Made by a program: the position numbers and the translations under genes
Notes under the pieces: model-generated
What the model was told of the DNA's origin: nothing
The model's database searches: none
What the model saw: the letters and a program-made list of their open reading frames with translations, nothing else
From: Gordonia bronchialis DSM 43247
Lineage (GTDB): Bacteria > Actinomycetota > Actinomycetes > Mycobacteriales > Mycobacteriaceae
Direction of reading: 5' to 3'
DNA length: 64,000 nucleotides
Assembly (NCBI RefSeq): GCF_000024785.1
Contig: NC_013441.1
Location: forward strand, 1,240,001-1,304,000
In this document: one piece after another, positions 14,825 to 23,478 of the stretch
Position numbering within the stretch: position 1 is the first letter of the stretch
Layout of the letters: each line of letters begins with the position of its first letter

Positions 14825-16537
14825 ATGGTGCGGACGCGCCGGCAACGCGCTCGTGGGCTGTTCGCGCGCCTGCGGCGTCGGCGCGACTCGCTGGCGTGGA
14901 GCCTGGAGAAGGTGTCGACGCCCCGGGGCTGGGCGCGCATCGGCCCGGTCATGCGGGCGCGAATCGCCCGCTACGCGATGGTCGTGGCGGTCCTCGCGAT
15001 CGTCGGCAGCAACGCCCTGATCGGGCTCGAGACCTTCCTGCTCGTTCAGGTCGCCTACAACGGTGGTCAGCTGACCTTTGCCACCACGCTGGGTGCGCCG
15101 AACTTCCCGGCGGTCATCTTCGCGGTCATCGTCGGCATCGTGATCAACGTGCTGCTCGGCGTCCTGGTGCTGCGGCCGCATCTACGGTGGTTCGTCAGTT
15201 GTGCGCCCGCCGATCACGAACGACGCCGGGCGGTTCAGCGGATTCCGCGTCATCAGGTCTTCGGGACGATGATCGCGTGGAGCGCCGCGGTCATCGGTTA
15301 TGTCCTGGCCGCCGACGACCTCACCGGCAACACGGTCGTCGGCGTGGCGGTGGCCTTCACCCTGGCCGGACTGTCCAGCGGCTGCCTCACCTACCTGTTC
15401 GCCGAACGCGCGGCGCGTCCGATGGCAGTGGCCGCACTCCACGACGTCCCGACGACGCGCGTCATGCACGGAGTGCGCGGGCGCATGATCGCCGTGTGGG
15501 CGGTGAGCTCGGCGGTCCCGATGATCGGGTTGCTCATCGTCAACGGCGGGCGCTGGGCCGACATGCTGCCGCCCGTCGAGGGGCAGGTCGATTGGGCGAC
15601 CGTCGTGCTCGCCTTCGTCGGCCTCGCGGCCGGCGCCCGTGTCATCTTTCTTGTCGGACAAGCGATCACCGATCCGCTCACCGAACTGCGCAGGGCCGTC
15701 GAACGCGTCGACGACGGGCAACTCGAAGCCCGGGTGCCGGTCTACGATTCGTCGGAACTCGGTGTGCTCCAACACGGTTTCAACGAGATGGTGGAAGGGC
15801 TCGCCGAGCGCGAGCGGATGCGGGAGATCTTCGCCCGCCACGTCGGTGACACCGTCGCCGACCTCGCGATGGAGCGCGGCGCCGGTCTGCACGGCACCAA
15901 CGCCCACGTCGGGGTCCTGTTCGTCGACATCGTCGGTTCGACGGCGCTCGCCCAGGAGCAAGGGCCGGATCGGACTGCGGCGCTGCTGAATTCGTTCTTC
16001 GAGATCGTCGCCGACGTGGTCGATCACCACTCCGGGTTCGTGAACAAGTTCGAGGGCGATGCCGCGCTGGCCGTCTTCGGCGCACCGGTGAACCTCGCGA
16101 ATCCGGCGGCATCGGCACTCGCTGCGGCCCGTGACCTCGCCGACCGGCTCACCGAAGGACTCGACATCGGGTGGGGGATCGGGGTGTCCTACGGTGAGGC
16201 CTTCGCCGGCAACATCGGTGCCGAACGCCGCTACGAGTACACCGTGATCGGCGATCCGGTCAATGAGTGTGCTCGCCTGTCCGACATGGCCAAGACCGGG
16301 CGGATCACCGTGCTCGCCAGCGGTTCGGCGGTGCATGCCGCGGGCAGCGAAGCGCATGAGTGGCAGCTGCTGGGGACGCGGATCGTGCGCGGCCGGACCG
16401 AGCCCACCCAGCTCTTCGCACCCGTCGATGTGGTGGCGCGAGCGCCGTCGGAGGGTCTCCTGTCCGGGTTGTTCAAACCCGCGCGGCGGATGGTCGGCAA
16501 CCCGTTGCGCCTGCCGCTCAACATGATCGGGTGGTGA
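14825..16537 (+). CDS. Membrane-bound class III adenylate/guanylate cyclase with HAMP domain
   Basis: The 570-residue protein has about six membrane segments (residues ~50-260), a HAMP linker (about 275-325, ITDPLTELRRAVERVDDGQL) and a class III cyclase domain (about 360-540). Metal-binding residues are visible in LFVDIVGST and the second Asp in FEGDAALAVF; YTVIGDPVNECARLSD carries the transition-state region. The layout matches the Rv1318c-Rv1320c type of mycobacterial cyclases. It makes cAMP from ATP at the inner membrane, possibly in response to a membrane or envelope signal. A CRP-type cAMP site upstream of rpfA in this window gives a plausible downstream user. Confidence 0.9.
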   Translation: MVRTRRQRARGLFARLRRRRDSLAWSLEKVSTPRGWARIGPVMRARIARYAMVVAVLAIVGSNALIGLETFLLVQVAYNGGQLTFATTLGAPNFPAVIFAVIVGIVINVLLGVLVLRPHLRWFVSCAPADHERRRAVQRIPRHQVFGTMIAWSAAVIGYVLAADDLTGNTVVGVAVAFTLAGLSSGCLTYLFAERAARPMAVAALHDVPTTRVMHGVRGRMIAVWAVSSAVPMIGLLIVNGGRWADMLPPVEGQVDWATVVLAFVGLAAGARVIFLVGQAITDPLTELRRAVERVDDGQLEARVPVYDSSELGVLQHGFNEMVEGLAERERMREIFARHVGDTVADLAMERGAGLHGTNAHVGVLFVDIVGSTALAQEQGPDRTAALLNSFFEIVADVVDHHSGFVNKFEGDAALAVFGAPVNLANPAASALAAARDLADRLTEGLDIGWGIGVSYGEAFAGNIGAERRYEYTVIGDPVNECARLSDMAKTGRITVLASGSAVHAAGSEAHEWQLLGTRIVRGRTEPTQLFAPVDVVARAPSEGLLSGLFKPARRMVGNPLRLPLNMIGW

Positions 16538-16602
16538 TCGGCGAGCGTGAGCGGAACGGTCCGGACCGTGGGGCGTTGACGGGGCCGGGCCCTCGTCAAT
16601 AG

Positions 16603-17056
16603 CGTGGGGGCCGCATCGACCTCGACGACCTGAACTGGGAGAAGCGGCGCTATCGGCGCTGGCGTGCCTACGGCGACTCCAAGATGGCCAACCTCATGTT
16701 CGGCAAGGAGCTGGCCGACCGGCTCACCGCCGCGGGCTCCGGCGTCCGGTCGCTGATCGCACACCCCGGGTACGCCGCAACCGAATTGCAGGGTCGCACA
16801 GAGACTCTGGGTGACGGCTTGATGAAACTCGGGAACAAGCTGCCGATTTTCCAATCCGCCGCCGTCCCTGCCCACCCTCTTCGCCGCGACCGTCCCCGAC
16901 GTCGTCACCGGAACCTTCTTCGGACCCAAGAAGCTCTTCGGAATGCAAGGGCCCCCGGCACATTCGCGTTACACCAAGCAGGCCGACGACGAGGCATTCC
17001 GGGACCGGCTGTGGAGCCTGTCCGAGGAACTGACCGGGGTGAGCTTCGGGCTGTGA
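16603..17056 (+). pseudogene. Short-chain dehydrogenase remnant
   Basis: The frame from RIDLDDLNWEKRRYRRW through AYGDSKMANLMFGKELADRL (YxxxK active site, Y and K present) and LIAHPGYAATELQ is the C-terminal half of an SDR. The N-terminal Rossmann half with the cofactor motif is absent; an in-frame stop at 16600 precedes it. A second break near 16860 shifts the frame, after which LPTLFAATVPDVVTGTFFGP and the usual SDR C-terminus follow. The whole gene is therefore decayed, unlike the other frameshifted genes here. It lies between the cyclase and a convergent secreted-protein gene. Confidence 0.8.
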
Positions 17057-17128
17057 GCGCACCTGCGCACTGAGCCGGCGACCCGATCAACGCTCACCCC
17101 GATGCTCGGCGGATTGAGACGCAGGCGC

Positions 17129-17662
17129 CTACTGCAGGCTGAAGGTGATCGAGTTCGACGCGCCCGAGATGCCGTCGGTCACGCTGATCTTGTAGTCACC
17201 GGCGGTCCGCAGCTGATACGACTTCACTGCCGAGCAGTCGGCGGTGTTGGTGACGGCGGCCTTCTTCGGGATCTTCGGGCCGGTCAGCCGGATCGTCATC
17301 TTGCACTCGTTGCCGTCGACGACCGGCCCGGCGTCGATCGTGGAGTTCCAGCGCACCCCGATGCGGGTATTGCGGGGGTACACGCCGGGGCTGATCGCGG
17401 CGGTCTTGTTGGGGGTGTAGACCCACACATTGATCGATTTGACGCCGTTGGCGGCGTCGGGGCGACCGAGCTTCCCGTAGTGCTGGGGCTTGTCGCCGCC
17501 GGATGAGCCGGCGCTACCCGAGTCGGAGCTGCCGGCGCTACCGAAAAGCTGAGACAGCGGGTCGGCGCCTGCAGGCGACGCAGCCACGGTGATCGCGGTG
17601 GTGGTGATCGCGGTGGTGGCGAGCAGTGCGGCGGTCATCGGAGCCAGGTACGTGCGCTTCAT
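17129..17662 (-). CDS. Secreted protein of unknown function
   Basis: A 177-residue protein with a Sec signal peptide (MKRTYLAPMTAALLATTAIT ... ASPAGA, cleavage near residue 33). A Ser/Gly-rich linker (LFGSAGSSDSGSAGSSGGD) leads to a ~120-residue domain with two Cys (NECKMTIRL, TADCSAVKSY), likely a disulfide. The mature domain looks like an immunoglobulin-like beta sandwich (VYTPNKTAAISPGVYPRNTRI, YKISVTDGISGASNSITF). No enzymatic motif is seen. It is convergent with the SDR remnant and upstream of no obvious partner. Cell-envelope or extracellular location is expected. Confidence 0.75.
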   Translation of the reverse strand: MKRTYLAPMTAALLATTAITTTAITVAASPAGADPLSQLFGSAGSSDSGSAGSSGGDKPQHYGKLGRPDAANGVKSINVWVYTPNKTAAISPGVYPRNTRIGVRWNSTIDAGPVVDGNECKMTIRLTGPKIPKKAAVTNTADCSAVKSYQLRTAGDYKISVTDGISGASNSITFSLQ

Positions 17663-17733
17663 CGAACTCTCTCGGTCGGTTTATAACGATTCGATTAAAG
17701 CACGCCTGGCCCCGGGCGCCGAACGGTCGGTCG

Positions 17734-18360
17734 TCACCACACGCCGGGTGGGCGGAACTGGACGCTGATGCGTGGCCCGACGCCCGCCGCTTTGGGGATG
17801 GCATGCTCCCAGGTGCGCTGACAACTGCCACCCATGACGAGCAGATCCCCGGAGGACAGGGTGAAGCGCAGCGACTGCCCACCTGACCGCGGGCGCAGCA
17901 ACAGTCCGCGCGGGGCGCCCAGGGAGAGGATGGCCACCATGGTGTCGTGGGTGGCTCCGCGCCCGAACCGATCCCCGTGCCAGGCCACCGAATCCGAGCC
18001 GTCGCGGTAGAGGCAGAGTCCGGCGGTGGCGAATCCCTCGGGCAGTTCGGCGCGGTAATGCTCGGTCAGTGCTTGCCGGGCGTCGACGAGCAGTGGGTCG
18101 GGGAGCGGTGCGGTCGCCTGGTAGGTGGCGACGAGCCGCGGGACGTCGACGACGCGGTCGTACATGCGGCGACGTTCGGCTCGCCAGGGCACATGCTCGG
18201 ACAATGAGTCGAAGAGCCGGGTCGACGACCCGAGCCAGCCGGGACGCAAGTCAACCCACGCACCGTCGGTGAGCCGACGGCGTCGGATCGCGGTCAACCC
18301 ACCCAGCGTCGGCGCGGCGTCGTCGAGGTCGAACAACGAGGGCTGGATGCCGATGGACAT
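17734..18360 (-). CDS. AlkB-like Fe(II)/2-oxoglutarate-dependent dioxygenase
   Basis: A 208-residue AlkB-family protein. The metal-binding HxD is in VAWHGDRFGRG, the distal His in TWEHAIPKA, and the 2-oxoglutarate-binding Arg region is RISVQFRP at the C-terminus. NLYRDGSDS-like nucleotide-recognition segment is LCLYRDGSDSV. AlkB enzymes remove alkyl lesions from nucleic-acid bases in the cytosol. The length is normal. It is separated from the GMC gene by only 9 bp, but the next gene's role differs, so co-transcription need not mean shared function. Confidence 0.88.
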   Translation of the reverse strand: MSIGIQPSLFDLDDAAPTLGGLTAIRRRRLTDGAWVDLRPGWLGSSTRLFDSLSEHVPWRAERRRMYDRVVDVPRLVATYQATAPLPDPLLVDARQALTEHYRAELPEGFATAGLCLYRDGSDSVAWHGDRFGRGATHDTMVAILSLGAPRGLLLRPRSGGQSLRFTLSSGDLLVMGGSCQRTWEHAIPKAAGVGPRISVQFRPPGVW

Positions 18361-18369
18361 ACCGGCAGC

Positions 18370-20115
18370 CTACGCGCAGTCGAACGAATGTTCTACCTTC
18401 CGTCGGACCGGCGTCAGCGGTAGTCGTAGTGCGCCGGGCGCATGGGCGGGCACCGCGGGACGGGCCGGCTCCACGGGATCGACCGGGACGTAGCCGGCGT
18501 CGAGGGCCGGTCGGGGATCACGCTCACCGGCGTTGGGCCACATCGCCATTGCGCGCTCGGCCTGCGCGGTGATGGTCAGCGACGGATTGACGCCCAGATT
18601 CGCCGACACCGTCGCACCGTCGACAACGTGTAGGCCCGGGTGGCCGAAGACGCGATGGTAGGCGTCCACCACACCGTCGCGTGCCGACGCGCCGATCGCA
18701 CAGCCGCCGAGGAAGTGGGCGGTCATCGGGATGTTCAGCAGGTCGACGACGGATCCGCCCGAATCGCCGTCGATCTCGCGGGCAACGGCCCGAACGGCCT
18801 CGTGTCCCTCGGGAATCCAGCGCGGCGGGGGATCACCGTCGCCGGCACGGCTGCGCAGGATCGGCCCCAAACGTCCGCGGCGAGCAGTCAATTCGATCGA
18901 GTTGTCCCGGGTCTGCATGACCAGCGCGATGATCGTGCGCTGCGACCATCGTCGTACCGACAGTCCGCGCAGGGCGACCAGCGGGTGCCGGAGCATCGCC
19001 GCGAGCGCTTTGAGGATGCGCGGAGTCCGGCCTCCGCCGTCGACCAGGACCGCCTGCAGAAGCCCGATCAGATTGCTGCCCTTGCCATATCGGACCGGCT
19101 CGATGTGGGTGTGATCGTTCGGGTGGAATGACGAGGTGATCGCGACTCCCCGGGTGAAGTCGGTGTCGGTGGTCCGCGCGGTGGCCGCGAGAACGGCCTC
19201 GGAGTTGGTGCGCACCACCCGGCCGAGCCGCGCGGACAGTCTTGGTAGGTCGCCGGAGCGCTGCATGGCCAGAAGGAGTTTGTTGGTGCCGTAGGTGCCT
19301 GCGGCGAAGACCACCTGATCGGCGGTGAAGGTCCGCGCGCCACGCCGGGAGCGGCGCCGACCGGTGCGGTGCGCGCGAATGACGTACCCGCCGTTGCCGT
19401 CCGGGGTGACACCGTGCACGGTGGTCAGCGGGATGATCTCGGCGCCGGCGCGTTCGGCGAGGTGGAGATAGTTCTTCACCAGGGTGTTCTTTGCCCCCAC
19501 CCGGCACCCGGTCATGCACGCCCCGCATTCGGTGCAGCCGGTGCGATCGGGTCCCGCGCCGCCGAAGAACGGATCGGCGACCCGTCGTCCCGGCTCGCCG
19601 AAGTACACGCCGACCGGCGTGTGAACAAAGGTGTCGGCCGCGCCCATCTCGCCCGCGACCCGCCGCATCACCTCGTCGGCGGCTGTCACGCCGGGATAAG
19701 TTGTGACACCCAGCATTCGGGACGCCTGGTCGTAATACGGGTCGAGTTCGGCCGCCCAGTCGGTGATCGCGCCCCAATGCGGGTCGTCGAAGAATGCGGG
19801 AAGCGGACGGTACAGGGTGTTGGCGTAGTTGAGCGATCCACCGCCGACGCCGGCGCCGGCCATCACCAGCACGTCGCGCAGCAGATGCATCCGCTGTACC
19901 CCGAAAAGCCCCAGCGCGGGTGCCCAGACGTAGTCGCGCAGGCGCCAACTCGTCTTCGGCAGTTCATGATCGGCAAAGCGACGGCCGGATTCGATCACCG
20001 CGACGCAGTAACCCTTCTCCACCGCCCGGAGCGCGGCTACCGAACCGCCGAAGCCGGACCCGATGACGATGACGTCGAAGTGGTCACGCGGGGTGGAGGC
20101 GGGCGTTGCGGTCAC
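18370..20115 (-). CDS. GMC-family FAD oxidoreductase (cholesterol-oxidase-like)
   Basis: A 581-residue flavoprotein. The FAD Rossmann motif is VIVIGSGFGGSVAALRAVEKG near the N-terminus (residues about 14-34), with GAGVGGGSLNYANTLYRP for flavin contact. A Cys cluster TGCTECGACMTGCRVGAKNT lies near residue 195, seen in this actinobacterial GMC subgroup. The C-terminal HFLGGCAIG and VSANLGVNPSLTITAQAERA complete the fold. GTG 20115 overlaps the BVMO stop by 4 bp. It likely oxidises a hydroxylated lipid or sterol with O2 or another acceptor. Regulated with the BVMO by the upstream TetR gene. Confidence 0.85.
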   Translation of the reverse strand: MTATPASTPRDHFDVIVIGSGFGGSVAALRAVEKGYCVAVIESGRRFADHELPKTSWRLRDYVWAPALGLFGVQRMHLLRDVLVMAGAGVGGGSLNYANTLYRPLPAFFDDPHWGAITDWAAELDPYYDQASRMLGVTTYPGVTAADEVMRRVAGEMGAADTFVHTPVGVYFGEPGRRVADPFFGGAGPDRTGCTECGACMTGCRVGAKNTLVKNYLHLAERAGAEIIPLTTVHGVTPDGNGGYVIRAHRTGRRRSRRGARTFTADQVVFAAGTYGTNKLLLAMQRSGDLPRLSARLGRVVRTNSEAVLAATARTTDTDFTRGVAITSSFHPNDHTHIEPVRYGKGSNLIGLLQAVLVDGGGRTPRILKALAAMLRHPLVALRGLSVRRWSQRTIIALVMQTRDNSIELTARRGRLGPILRSRAGDGDPPPRWIPEGHEAVRAVAREIDGDSGGSVVDLLNIPMTAHFLGGCAIGASARDGVVDAYHRVFGHPGLHVVDGATVSANLGVNPSLTITAQAERAMAMWPNAGERDPRPALDAGYVPVDPVEPARPAVPAHAPGALRLPLTPVRRKVEHSFDCA

Positions 20116-21629
20116 TGCACGACCTTCAGTTCGTCGGGATGCGGCACCGCGGTTCGGTGCGTGGAACCGAGCACGTGATCGGCGGGATCGAATGTCGCCA
20201 TCAGCCTGCGGTATTCGCTGGTGTAGTTCGGCCACATCACCGAATTGCGGCCGGTGGCATCGATATACCAGCTCGAGCAGCCCCCCCGATTCCACACCGT
20301 GCCGTCGAGTTCGTTGTCGAGTTCGGCGTTGTAGTGATCCTGCGCGGCCTGCGTCACCTCGACGGTCACCTTGTCGAGCCGGCGCAGGGCGGCCAGGGCG
20401 GTTGCGACATAGTCGGCCTGCGGTTCCAGCATCAATACGATCGAGCTGTGGCCCAGATTGGTGTTGGGGCCGTACAGGAAGAAGAGATTCGGGAAACCAT
20501 GAACGGACACACCGCGATAGGCGCTCGGTGAACCCGCCCAGGTCTCGGCGAGTGTCTTTCCATCGCGTCCGTGGATGACCGACGCGATCGGCGGCTCGGT
20601 GGGTGTGAACCCGGTCGCGAAGATGACGGTGTCCACCTCGTGTGCGGTGCCGGCCGCATCCACCGCCGCGGTGGCGGTGAGGCCGGTGATGGCGCCGGTG
20701 ACCGTCACGTTGGGACGCTGCAGCGCCGGAAACCACTTGTTGGTGAGCAGCATTCGCTTACAGCCGATGGTGTAGGACGGCGTCAACTGCCGACGCAGCT
20801 CCTCGTCGCGGACCTGCACTCGCAGTTGAGTTTTCGCGATGGCCGTGGCAATCGGCAGCAGCTGCGGGCGACGCGCCATCAGCAACACGTAGAACTCGCG
20901 ATAAGCCCAGACCGCCTTGCGGACGATTCGGTGTGCCACACGGATTCGGCGATACAGGGTCCGTTCGAGTCGGCCGATCGAGCGGTCCAGGCGCGGCACC
21001 ACCCACGCGGGGGTGCGCGCGAAGACGGTCAGATGGGCGACCTGGTCGACGATCTCCGGCACGATCTGGATCGCCGACGCCCCGCTACCGACGACCGCGA
21101 CGCGTCGTCCGGCCAGGCTTCGGCTGTGATCCCAAGCGGCGCTGTGGAAGACGGTCCCGGTGAAGTCATCGGTGCCGGGCAGCGTCGGCGCCGTTGGCTC
21201 CGACAGTGCCCCCGGCGCGGCGACCAGGTGGCGACAGCGGAGACGCCCGCGCGAGGTGAGCACGGACCACTCCTGATCGTCGTCCTCCCATCGGGCCTCG
21301 AGAAGCTCGCAGTCGTAGTAGATCTGGTCGTCGAATCCGGCTGCGACACCGCGAAGATATCGGTGGATCTCGTCGCGGCGACCGTACGTGTGCGACCAGT
21401 CCGGATTGGGGGCAAAGGACAGCGAATAGAGCGAGGTGGGAACGTCGCAGGCAGCACCCGGGTAGTCGTTGTCGCGCCACACGCCGCCGGCGCCGGCCGC
21501 CCGCTCGATGGCGACGACCGTGAGGTCGGGATGATCGCGGCGCAGGCTGTGCAACGCGGCCAGTCCGCCGAAACCCACACCGACGACGAGGACGTCGGCG
21601 CACTGGGGCAAGTGCTCAAGGGTGCTCAT
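20112..21629 (-). CDS. Baeyer-Villiger-type flavin monooxygenase
   Basis: A 505-residue class B flavoprotein monooxygenase. It has the FAD motif VGVGFGGLAALHSLRRD, the BVMO fingerprint FTGTVFHSAAWDHS (FxGxxxHxxxW), the NADPH motif VAVVGSGASAIQIVPEI and a late ATGF motif (VIFATGFTP). It would insert oxygen next to a carbonyl or oxidise a heteroatom using NADPH and O2. ATG 21629 overlaps the TetR stop by ATGA, and the GMC gene follows with GTGA. The three genes are one operon. The enzyme pair (alcohol oxidation, then Baeyer-Villiger) suits degradation of a cyclic or long-chain hydrophobic compound; the substrate is unknown. Confidence 0.87.
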   Translation of the reverse strand: MSTLEHLPQCADVLVVGVGFGGLAALHSLRRDHPDLTVVAIERAAGAGGVWRDNDYPGAACDVPTSLYSLSFAPNPDWSHTYGRRDEIHRYLRGVAAGFDDQIYYDCELLEARWEDDDQEWSVLTSRGRLRCRHLVAAPGALSEPTAPTLPGTDDFTGTVFHSAAWDHSRSLAGRRVAVVGSGASAIQIVPEIVDQVAHLTVFARTPAWVVPRLDRSIGRLERTLYRRIRVAHRIVRKAVWAYREFYVLLMARRPQLLPIATAIAKTQLRVQVRDEELRRQLTPSYTIGCKRMLLTNKWFPALQRPNVTVTGAITGLTATAAVDAAGTAHEVDTVIFATGFTPTEPPIASVIHGRDGKTLAETWAGSPSAYRGVSVHGFPNLFFLYGPNTNLGHSSIVLMLEPQADYVATALAALRRLDKVTVEVTQAAQDHYNAELDNELDGTVWNRGGCSSWYIDATGRNSVMWPNYTSEYRRLMATFDPADHVLGSTHRTAVPHPDELKVVQ

Positions 21630-22210
21630 GACGTGAGGGTGTCCTTCCACAGCGGGATCAGGCGGTTGATGACGTCACGGTTGGCCTCGGGTGTGCGGAG
21701 AATCGCCGAGACGGCCATGCCGCGGGCGAGCTCGGCACTGAGTTCGATCTGACCGGGGGAGTAGCGGTCACCGAACAACTCGAGCGCGCCGGTGGCGATG
21801 GCATCGGACACCTTCTGCTCGAGTGGGACCATCGCGGCTCGTAAGACCGGATCGGTGCGTGCGGCGACCCAGAGTTCGAGCGCGGCGTCGAACAGCGGTC
21901 CGCTGAACGCCTCGACGAGGATCTCGATGTCCTCGTCGCCGGTGCGCGGGCGGGAGAGCAGTTCGGTCATGCGGCGCTCGACGAGATGCCCGACCGCGGC
22001 GACGACCAGCGATTCGCGGGTGGGGAACTGGTGCAGGAGTGCACCCCGGGAGACCCCGGCCCGCCGGTTGACCTCCTGCGTGGTGGTGCGGGCATAGCCC
22101 ACCTCGACCAGCGATTCGATGGTCGCGTCGAGCACTCGGACGCGGGTCGCGGCACTGCGCTGCGCCTGGGTTCGACGTGGGGCTGGATCATCTGGGGTGT
22201 CGTCGGTCAC
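21626..22210 (-). CDS. TetR-family regulator of the BVMO-GMC operon
   Basis: A 194-residue TetR protein with the N-terminal HTH at about residues 20-66 (RVLDATIESLVEVGYARTTT, QEVNRRAGVSRGALLHQFPT). A ligand-binding helical domain follows. It is the first gene of the operon, so it likely represses itself and the two oxygenases until a substrate binds. A 22-bp near-perfect palindrome lies 25 bp upstream of the start codon. Confidence 0.88.
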   Translation of the reverse strand: MTDDTPDDPAPRRTQAQRSAATRVRVLDATIESLVEVGYARTTTQEVNRRAGVSRGALLHQFPTRESLVVAAVGHLVERRMTELLSRPRTGDEDIEILVEAFSGPLFDAALELWVAARTDPVLRAAMVPLEQKVSDAIATGALELFGDRYSPGQIELSAELARGMAVSAILRTPEANRDVINRLIPLWKDTLTS

Positions 22211-22234
22211 GGCGCTGATGCTAGCCAGGATTCC

Positions 22235-22256
22235 ACAAACAGTCCAGACTGCTTGT
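22235..22256. promoter_or_regulatory. TetR operator, 22-bp imperfect palindrome
   Basis: Half sites ACAAACAGTC and GACTGCTTGT are inverted repeats of each other with one mismatch and a 2-bp centre. The position, just upstream of the TetR start at 22210, fits autoregulation of the TetR-BVMO-GMC operon. Confidence 0.65.
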
Positions 22257-22266
22257 AAATCGCGTA

Positions 22267-22335
22267 CGAAATCTGGTCGTGGTGGTGCTGCGGTCTGCGT
22301 GGTGCGTGCGTGGGGGCTCAGAGGTACAGATTTCG
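22267..22335. repeat. ~68-nt dispersed repeat with inverted ends (copy 1)
   Basis: Ends CGAAATCTG and CAGATTTCG are inverted repeats. The right end extends to GGTACAGATTTCGGCGCGG, found again in inverse orientation at 58270. It lies between the divergent TetR and F420-type oxidoreductase genes. Confidence 0.6.
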
Positions 22336-22365
22336 GCGCGGGCCGCGTCCGCGTAGGTTGGGTTC

Positions 22366-23349
22366 ATGCGATTCGGCATGTTCATTCCACAGGGTTGGCG
22401 TTTGGATCTCACCGGCATCGAGCCGGCCGCACAGTGGGCGGCGATGTCGTCGGTCGCCGCGGCGGCCGAGTCCGGCGGGTGGGACTCGGTCTGGGTATAC
22501 GACCACTTCCACACCGTCCCGCTCCCCACCGACGAGGCCACCCACGAGGCCTGGACGCTGGTGTCGGCGCTGGCGGCGACGACCAGCCGCGTGGACATCG
22601 GTCAGATGTGCACCGCCATGAGCTACCGCAACCCGATGTATCTGGCCAAGGTGGCCGCGACCGCCGACCTGATCTCCGGCGGGCGGGTGCAGATGGGCAT
22701 CGGCGCCGGCTGGTACGAGCAGGAGTGGCGCGCCTACGGATACGGATTCCCTTCCGCCGGCGAACGTCTCGCCCGCCTCGACGAGGGTGTGCAGATCATG
22801 CGTCAGGCCTGGCGAGAAGGACGGGCCACCTTCGCCGGCAAGCACTACACCGTCGACGACGCCATCTGCGCCCCGCGACCCCCGGGCGGGGACATTCCGA
22901 TGTGGATCGCCGGCGGCGGCGAACGCAAGACGCTACGGATCGCCGCCGAGTACGCCGACTACACCAACTTCGACGGCACGCCCGACGGCTTCACGCATAA
23001 ATCCGCTGTGCTGCAACAGCACTGCGCCGATCTTGGACGCGACTTCGATGCCATCACCCGCTCGGCCAACTACAACATCATGCTCGGCGCCACCGAGGCG
23101 GAGGTCACCCGCAAGCTCGACGACCTGCAGGCGCGCTACGCCGAGTTCGTGGGACCCGACTCCGCGGCCGCGACGATGGGCGCCTTCCGCGGCATGCCCG
23201 GCGTCGGAACCCCCGAGCAGGTCGCCGAGAACCTGAGTGCCCTTGCCGCCAAGGGGCTTTCGTATATAATCTGCTACTTCCCGGATGTAGCGCGCGATCG
23301 TGGGGACTTGGAACTGTTCCAGCAGAAGGTGATTCCGGCGCTGCGGTGA
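22366..23349 (+). CDS. LLM-class F420-dependent oxidoreductase
   Basis: A 327-residue luciferase-like (LLM) protein with TIM-barrel landmarks: MRFGMFIPQGW, WVYDHFHTV, GGRVQMGIGAGWYEQEWRAYG and MWIAGGGERKTLRIAAEYAD. The GIGAGW...E..AYG pattern is typical of the actinobacterial coenzyme F420 group rather than FMN luciferases. It would transfer hydride to or from a small organic substrate in the cytosol. It is divergent from the TetR operon and appears monocistronic, followed by a repeat hairpin. Cofactor choice is from family, not proven. Confidence 0.87.
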   Translation: MRFGMFIPQGWRLDLTGIEPAAQWAAMSSVAAAAESGGWDSVWVYDHFHTVPLPTDEATHEAWTLVSALAATTSRVDIGQMCTAMSYRNPMYLAKVAATADLISGGRVQMGIGAGWYEQEWRAYGYGFPSAGERLARLDEGVQIMRQAWREGRATFAGKHYTVDDAICAPRPPGGDIPMWIAGGGERKTLRIAAEYADYTNFDGTPDGFTHKSAVLQQHCADLGRDFDAITRSANYNIMLGATEAEVTRKLDDLQARYAEFVGPDSAAATMGAFRGMPGVGTPEQVAENLSALAAKGLSYIICYFPDVARDRGDLELFQQKVIPALR

Positions 23350-23369
23350 GCCGAGTCTCAATACTGCTG

Positions 23370-23414
23370 GTTGAGCCGCGGCGGTCTCGCTTCGCTCGAC
23401 CGTCGCGGCTCAAC
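23370..23414. repeat. Palindromic intergenic repeat (REP-like hairpin)
   Basis: GTTGAGCCGCGGCGGTC and GACCGTCGCGGCTCAAC pair over 17 bp with one mismatch around TCGCTTCGCTC. It lies between convergent genes and may terminate both. Fragments of the same motif (CGTCGCGGCTCAACCAGCA) recur at about 26710-26730. Confidence 0.65.
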
Positions 23415-23478
23415 GAGCAGAAGAGGGAGCGGTCGAGCGGCAGTAGCGGGCTGCCGCCTCGCTTCGCTCGCTCCTATC

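Noticed and set aside
14018..16357. Long open frames on the - strand opposite the YceI and cyclase genes
   Set aside because: They mirror the codon phase of real + strand genes, have no domains and are a usual high-GC artefact.
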